This document shows positions 8,167 to 11,065 of a DNA stretch of 11,065 nucleotides, one piece after another (within the stretch, counting starts at the first letter, position 1; each line of letters opens with the position of its first letter). Source of the DNA: Physocladia obscura (lineage: Eukaryota; Chytridiomycota; Chytridiomycetes; Chytridiales; Chytriomycetaceae); the NCBI GenBank assembly GCA_027596945.1, contig JADGJH010001248.1, positions 1 through 11,065 on the forward strand. Direction: 5' to 3'. The notes under the pieces are model-generated. The model saw only the letters and a list, made by a program, of their open reading frames with translations. It was not told the DNA's origin and did not search any database. The position numbers were made by a program, and so were the translations under genes.

Positions 8167-9699
8167 ATGGAAAACAACGAAATTGAGAGGAATATTAGTA
8201 ACAGCAACAGCAGAAGCAATCACGAAGATGTGTTTCTGCTGGACTTGCAGGACGCCGATAGTTTTGCGCGAGCGTTGAAGCGGCTGTCGCGAGGATCAAT
8301 AGCAAGCAGCACCAGTATCCGAAAAGGCAAGAACAACAACAATAACAACAATAACAACAAAAACAACAACAACAACTTGCCGTCTCCAACGGCAATGCCA
8401 ACCGCATCTGTGCGGCTTCTTCTTCCGCTGACGCCGTCGTCTGCTTCGCCCGCCTCTTCAACGCCAAACATCCAATACCGCGCCGTATCAGCAGACCCGC
8501 GCATGTCCCTGTCCGAACGCGTATCTGAACATGTATCTTTATCCGAAAGAATGTCTTTATCCGAACGCGATCCACGCTCGGATATTGTGCGTTCACCATT
8601 GCCTCCTATCCCGCCTTCCCGCCAATCCGTCCGTTTAACTCTTCTCGCGTCGGTCGACAACGAGAATGACAAGCTGCGTCACACCCCCAGGTATCGTTCC
8701 AGCTCTATATCGAGTAGCAATAGTGACAACGATTCTGTTGGGGATAATAATAATGATGATGATGAAGTTGACAACAACATCAAAATCATTAATGATGATC
8801 ACAACCAAAATTTTGTGGATCAAATTTTCTCTCTCAAATCCCAGTCGTCAACTACAACTGCTACCTCTTTTGTTTCGCAATCGCGGTTGTCAACTCCTCT
8901 GCCTTCACAGCCGCCGTTAAGTCAACTGAAATTCGGCATTGTTCGCTCAGACGTTCAACAGCAATTTCCGCAAAGAAGTCCGCTTTCTCATCCTTCTCTT
9001 TCATCTGCGCCATTATTTTCCCCGCGCCGCCTTTCATGGTTTAATTTGCACCCCCAACAACTACAACATCAAAATCTCCCATCAAGTGCTACCAGCACTT
9101 ACAAGCCGCAGCAACCTCCCAACCACATTTGGACGAAATCCGTAATTGTATTGACACCGTCAGTTTTATCCCTCTATCCATATATACTCGAAAATTTTAT
9201 CGATACCTTGGTACTGCCAAACTCTGATCATCTTGATGATCGATATGACTTCGTGCCTGGAATGACAGGACCATTTGCTCATAACCAATCCACTGCGCGG
9301 TTTTGTGCACGTGTTTTAGATGACGTGCCGTATTCGGTATTGCATTTGGATCCAAATAACACTGTTGTTGAAAAATATCCGCTGAGAAATTTCAGAAACG
9401 ATGTAAATGGTGATGGCTATGAAGATGACGATGATATGGGAGACGAAAATGGGAGTGGCAGCGGCAGTGGAGAATGGGTTGTGAAAGTTACGGGGCTTAT
9501 TGGGGAGCGACAGAAACGGCGGAGTGGATCTGTAATTTCTTTGTGGCTGCGAAACCAACAGCTGGGAGATGAAATTGAATGGGTCAAAAGCGTTTTGTAT
9601 TTTCGGGTTTCTGATCAGCAAGATGCTGAAGACTGGTGTGATGATGTGATAGAGATGATAACCAAAACACAAATTTTGCAAGATTTTTCGTTTCTTTAA
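8167..9699 (+). CDS. Low-complexity protein with a divergent PH-like C-terminus
   Basis: This is a single-exon gene of 510 residues, from ATG at 8167 (context AAACATGG) to TAA at 9697-9699. Residues 20-36 (DVFLLDLQDADSFARAL) could form an amphipathic helix. An Asn run (9 N, K, 5 N) lies at 56-70, LSER repeats at 113-134, an Asp/Asn acidic patch near 188-205, then a Ser/Pro/Gln-rich stretch to about 320. The C-terminus, about 320-500, looks folded: HIWTKSVIVLTPSVLSLY, later TVVEKYPLRNF, EWVVKVTGL, SVISLWLRNQ, then VLYFRVSDQQDAEDWCDDVI with a Trp (490) in a closing helix, as in PH domains. An acidic Gly/Ser insert (about 420-434) interrupts it. It diverges from the 6289-7623 gene, whose C-terminal layout is similar. 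The PH call is by eye. Confidence 0.8.
   Translation: MENNEIERNISNSNSRSNHEDVFLLDLQDADSFARALKRLSRGSIASSTSIRKGKNNNNNNNNNKNNNNNLPSPTAMPTASVRLLLPLTPSSASPASSTPNIQYRAVSADPRMSLSERVSEHVSLSERMSLSERDPRSDIVRSPLPPIPPSRQSVRLTLLASVDNENDKLRHTPRYRSSSISSSNSDNDSVGDNNNDDDEVDNNIKIINDDHNQNFVDQIFSLKSQSSTTTATSFVSQSRLSTPLPSQPPLSQLKFGIVRSDVQQQFPQRSPLSHPSLSSAPLFSPRRLSWFNLHPQQLQHQNLPSSATSTYKPQQPPNHIWTKSVIVLTPSVLSLYPYILENFIDTLVLPNSDHLDDRYDFVPGMTGPFAHNQSTARFCARVLDDVPYSVLHLDPNNTVVEKYPLRNFRNDVNGDGYEDDDDMGDENGSGSGSGEWVVKVTGLIGERQKRRSGSVISLWLRNQQLGDEIEWVKSVLYFRVSDQQDAEDWCDDVIEMITKTQILQDFSFL
8332..8376 (+). repeat. AAC/AAT repeat coding an Asn run
   Basis: Fifteen codons of AAC, AAT and one AAA give nine Asn, Lys and five Asn. 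The opposite strand is open in several frames here only because of the repeat. Confidence 0.85.
8503..8568 (+). repeat. Imperfect Ser-Leu-Ser-Glu-Arg repeats
   Basis: MSLSER, VSEHVSLSER and MSLSER follow each other (residues 113-134). Third-base differences between the copies suggest an older duplication kept at protein level. The units contain Ser next to Glu/Arg and might be phosphorylated. Confidence 0.7.
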
Positions 9700-9874
9700 A
9701 GTGGTCATATATGTAATATTATTTTTTTCTCCATTCTTTAAATCACAAAAATTTATCAAATAAATGAATATAACTATATGTATAGCATCTCTACATTACT
9801 GTTCTTTTTTGGTTTATGTTTTTGGTATTTATTGAAGCCAGGATAAATTCGTACTTGTGCATTTTTTATTTCAA
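9700..9874 (+). other. 3' UTR and spacer after the plus-strand PH-like gene
   Basis: AT-rich, with an AATAAA at 9759-9764, 60 nt after the stop, which is a good poly(A) signal for the gene ending at 9699. On the other strand an AATAAA at 9865-9870 lies next to the stop of the minus-strand relic, so the two transcription units would be convergent. Confidence 0.6.
9759..9764 (+). promoter_or_regulatory. Poly(A) signal AATAAA
   Basis: Canonical hexamer at a normal distance after the TAA at 9697-9699. Confidence 0.55.
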
Positions 9875-11063
9875 TCAAGCAGATTTTTTATAGTAAACAC
9901 TTGACATAGTTGTGCTTGTAACTTTTTCTTCCACAAATGACACCATATAGAGGTCAACTTTGATTCGTTTGATCAATGTTTTTCAGTCTTATCCTTTTTG
10001 AGCTCCACAATTGTCCCTTCAAGTTTTGTGAACTTAGTGACAATTCTTTCGCTTGATCATCAACAATTAAAAAATTTAAGGAAAAAAATTGGAAGCTCAT
10101 TCCTCCATGCCATGAAATTCAAAAAGCCCAAACAAATCTTCTTGCCAGTAGTCAATTGCACCAGTAGATCCACCAAGATATTCCAAATGCTTTGGCTATC
10201 TTGCTCAAGTAAATGCCCAAAGATTATCAGATTTTTGTGGTGAGGTGATGATACCAAACACAGAGTACTTTGAATTTTCTAACATATGCTAAGATTGTTA
10301 AAGTTGGCAGTGTGATTTCTTTCAGTGATGTTGTAGTAAAATTGCTGTGAATAGCTGGGGAACAGGCCTAAGGTTCCAGTGAGTTAAAGAATAGAACATT
10401 TTGCTGGTAGCTGTAATGGCTTGAGTCAACTAATTCAGTACTAGGGATCTCAAAACTAAATGACAAGAGTTTGAGATAGTAGTATGAGGTTTAGTTGGGT
10501 TTGAAGTTTAAAACTTAAAATATAACTTTGTTTTTATTTGATAAGACGAATAATAAAGAAAAGAGTTGGGTTTAAGTAGTTTTAGAGGTGAAAAGAAAAA
10601 GAATAACAGATGATTAGAAAGAATCATTGTTGGAAAGCAGTTGGAAATCACCTGAATTGTTTTTGAGTTCTTGAAGTTAATAGAAGTTGAGAAATTTCTA
10701 GAAAATTTTTCAAGAAAAATTATATTAGCAATCTAATTTATAACAGATGGTTAATTTTCTTGTTTCAAATATTGGCAGTTACTGGTGCCAGCGGTAACTT
10801 GATTTGCAATTGCAAGGAAGTCAAAGTTTTGGTTGGAAGCAACAGTTTGTATAAAAAAGAGTTCAAAAAAAGGAGTAAGGTTACTTGACTTGTCAATTAC
10901 TGCTACAGAAGCTAATTGAGCAAACAGAGACTGCTAATTAGTAAAAATGTAAACTGAAAATAAACTAATCTTCTCCAGGAAGATAAAATTTGTTGAAATC
11001 TGCATTACTCTGTGGTGGAGTGCATGAGATAAAACCCAAAATATACCCTAACATCATTTTATT
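9875..11063 (-). pseudogene. Decayed minus-strand gene or mobile-element remnant, family unknown
   Basis: No long frame exists, but the minus strand carries a chain of protein-like pieces in changing frames. At 11063-10965 (32 codons, then TAG) it reads GYILGFISCTPPQSNADF and ends LPGED. At 10933-10751 a 60-codon frame reads QLASVAVIDKSSN and follows an in-frame TAG at 10934-10936. At 10285-10097 a 63-codon frame holds two internal stops (TGA 10205-10207, TAG 10196-10198) and reads KHLEYLGGSTGAIDYWQ after them. Then come VDDQAKELSLSSQNLKG (stop 9954) and RIKVDLYMVSFVEEK (stop 9875), with an AATAAA at 9865-9870. The pieces look coding, but I cannot name the family. The right end runs out of the window. 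Introns could explain some breaks, but not the two stops inside one otherwise continuous piece. Confidence 0.4.
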
Positions 11064-11065
11064 CC

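Noticed and set aside
8195..8672. Minus-strand frames rich in Cys or Leu opposite the Asn repeat
   Set aside because: These are by-products of the AAC/AAT repeat in the plus-strand gene.
10060..10257. Minus-strand 65-codon frame
   Set aside because: It overlaps another minus-strand frame whose text is more protein-like despite two stops. Not called as a gene.
10691..10703. GAA-AT-TTC-TA-GAA, a perfect three-unit heat-shock-element pattern
   Set aside because: It lies in AT-rich relic DNA, not upstream of any intact gene, so chance is likely.
1..11065. tRNA, rRNA, CRISPR or LTR elements
   Set aside because: No cloverleaf boxes, rRNA segments, regularly spaced repeats or long terminal repeats were found by reading. 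No reverse-transcriptase or integrase motif was seen.

Overview
The window looks like nuclear DNA of a fungus, most likely an early-diverging one (a chytrid-like genome is my guess, held weakly). Three things support this. The main regulator gene has two short spliceosomal introns (50 and 100 nt), both with a CTAAAC branch sequence. The coding regions are intron-poor and rich in Ser, Pro and Asn runs. The spacers are AT-rich and contain AATAAA-type signals. There is no bacterial operon structure, and I see no tRNA, rRNA or CRISPR.

Layout. (1) 573-2975, minus: a complete 750-residue protein, mostly disordered, with an acidic/hydrophobic activation-like stretch and one C2H2 zinc finger at its extreme C-terminus. 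The finger becomes complete only after the second intron is spliced. (2) About 2.98-6.29 kb: a gene-poor stretch with apparent gene relics. These are a plus-strand one (4008-4541) broken over several frames, and a minus-strand one (4686-5798) with a 224-codon open frame, an upstream nonsense codon, a frame change, an AATAAA and a downstream A14 tract. (3) 6289-7623 (minus) and 8167-9699 (plus): two divergent genes with a 543-bp shared spacer. Each has a long low-complexity N-terminus and a C-terminal region that reads like a divergent pleckstrin-homology (PH) fold. (4) About 9.87-11.06 kb: a strand-skewed region (G about three times C on the plus strand). Its minus strand holds successive protein-like pieces with stops and frame changes, probably a decayed gene or mobile-element remnant.

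How the genes might work together is inference. The zinc-finger protein would act in the nucleus. The divergent pair may be co-regulated and may act at membranes or in signalling if the PH reading is right. No pathway can be named from sequence alone. The clearest result is the splice-restored zinc finger. The most curious ones are the divergent PH-like pair and the relics on both sides of it.
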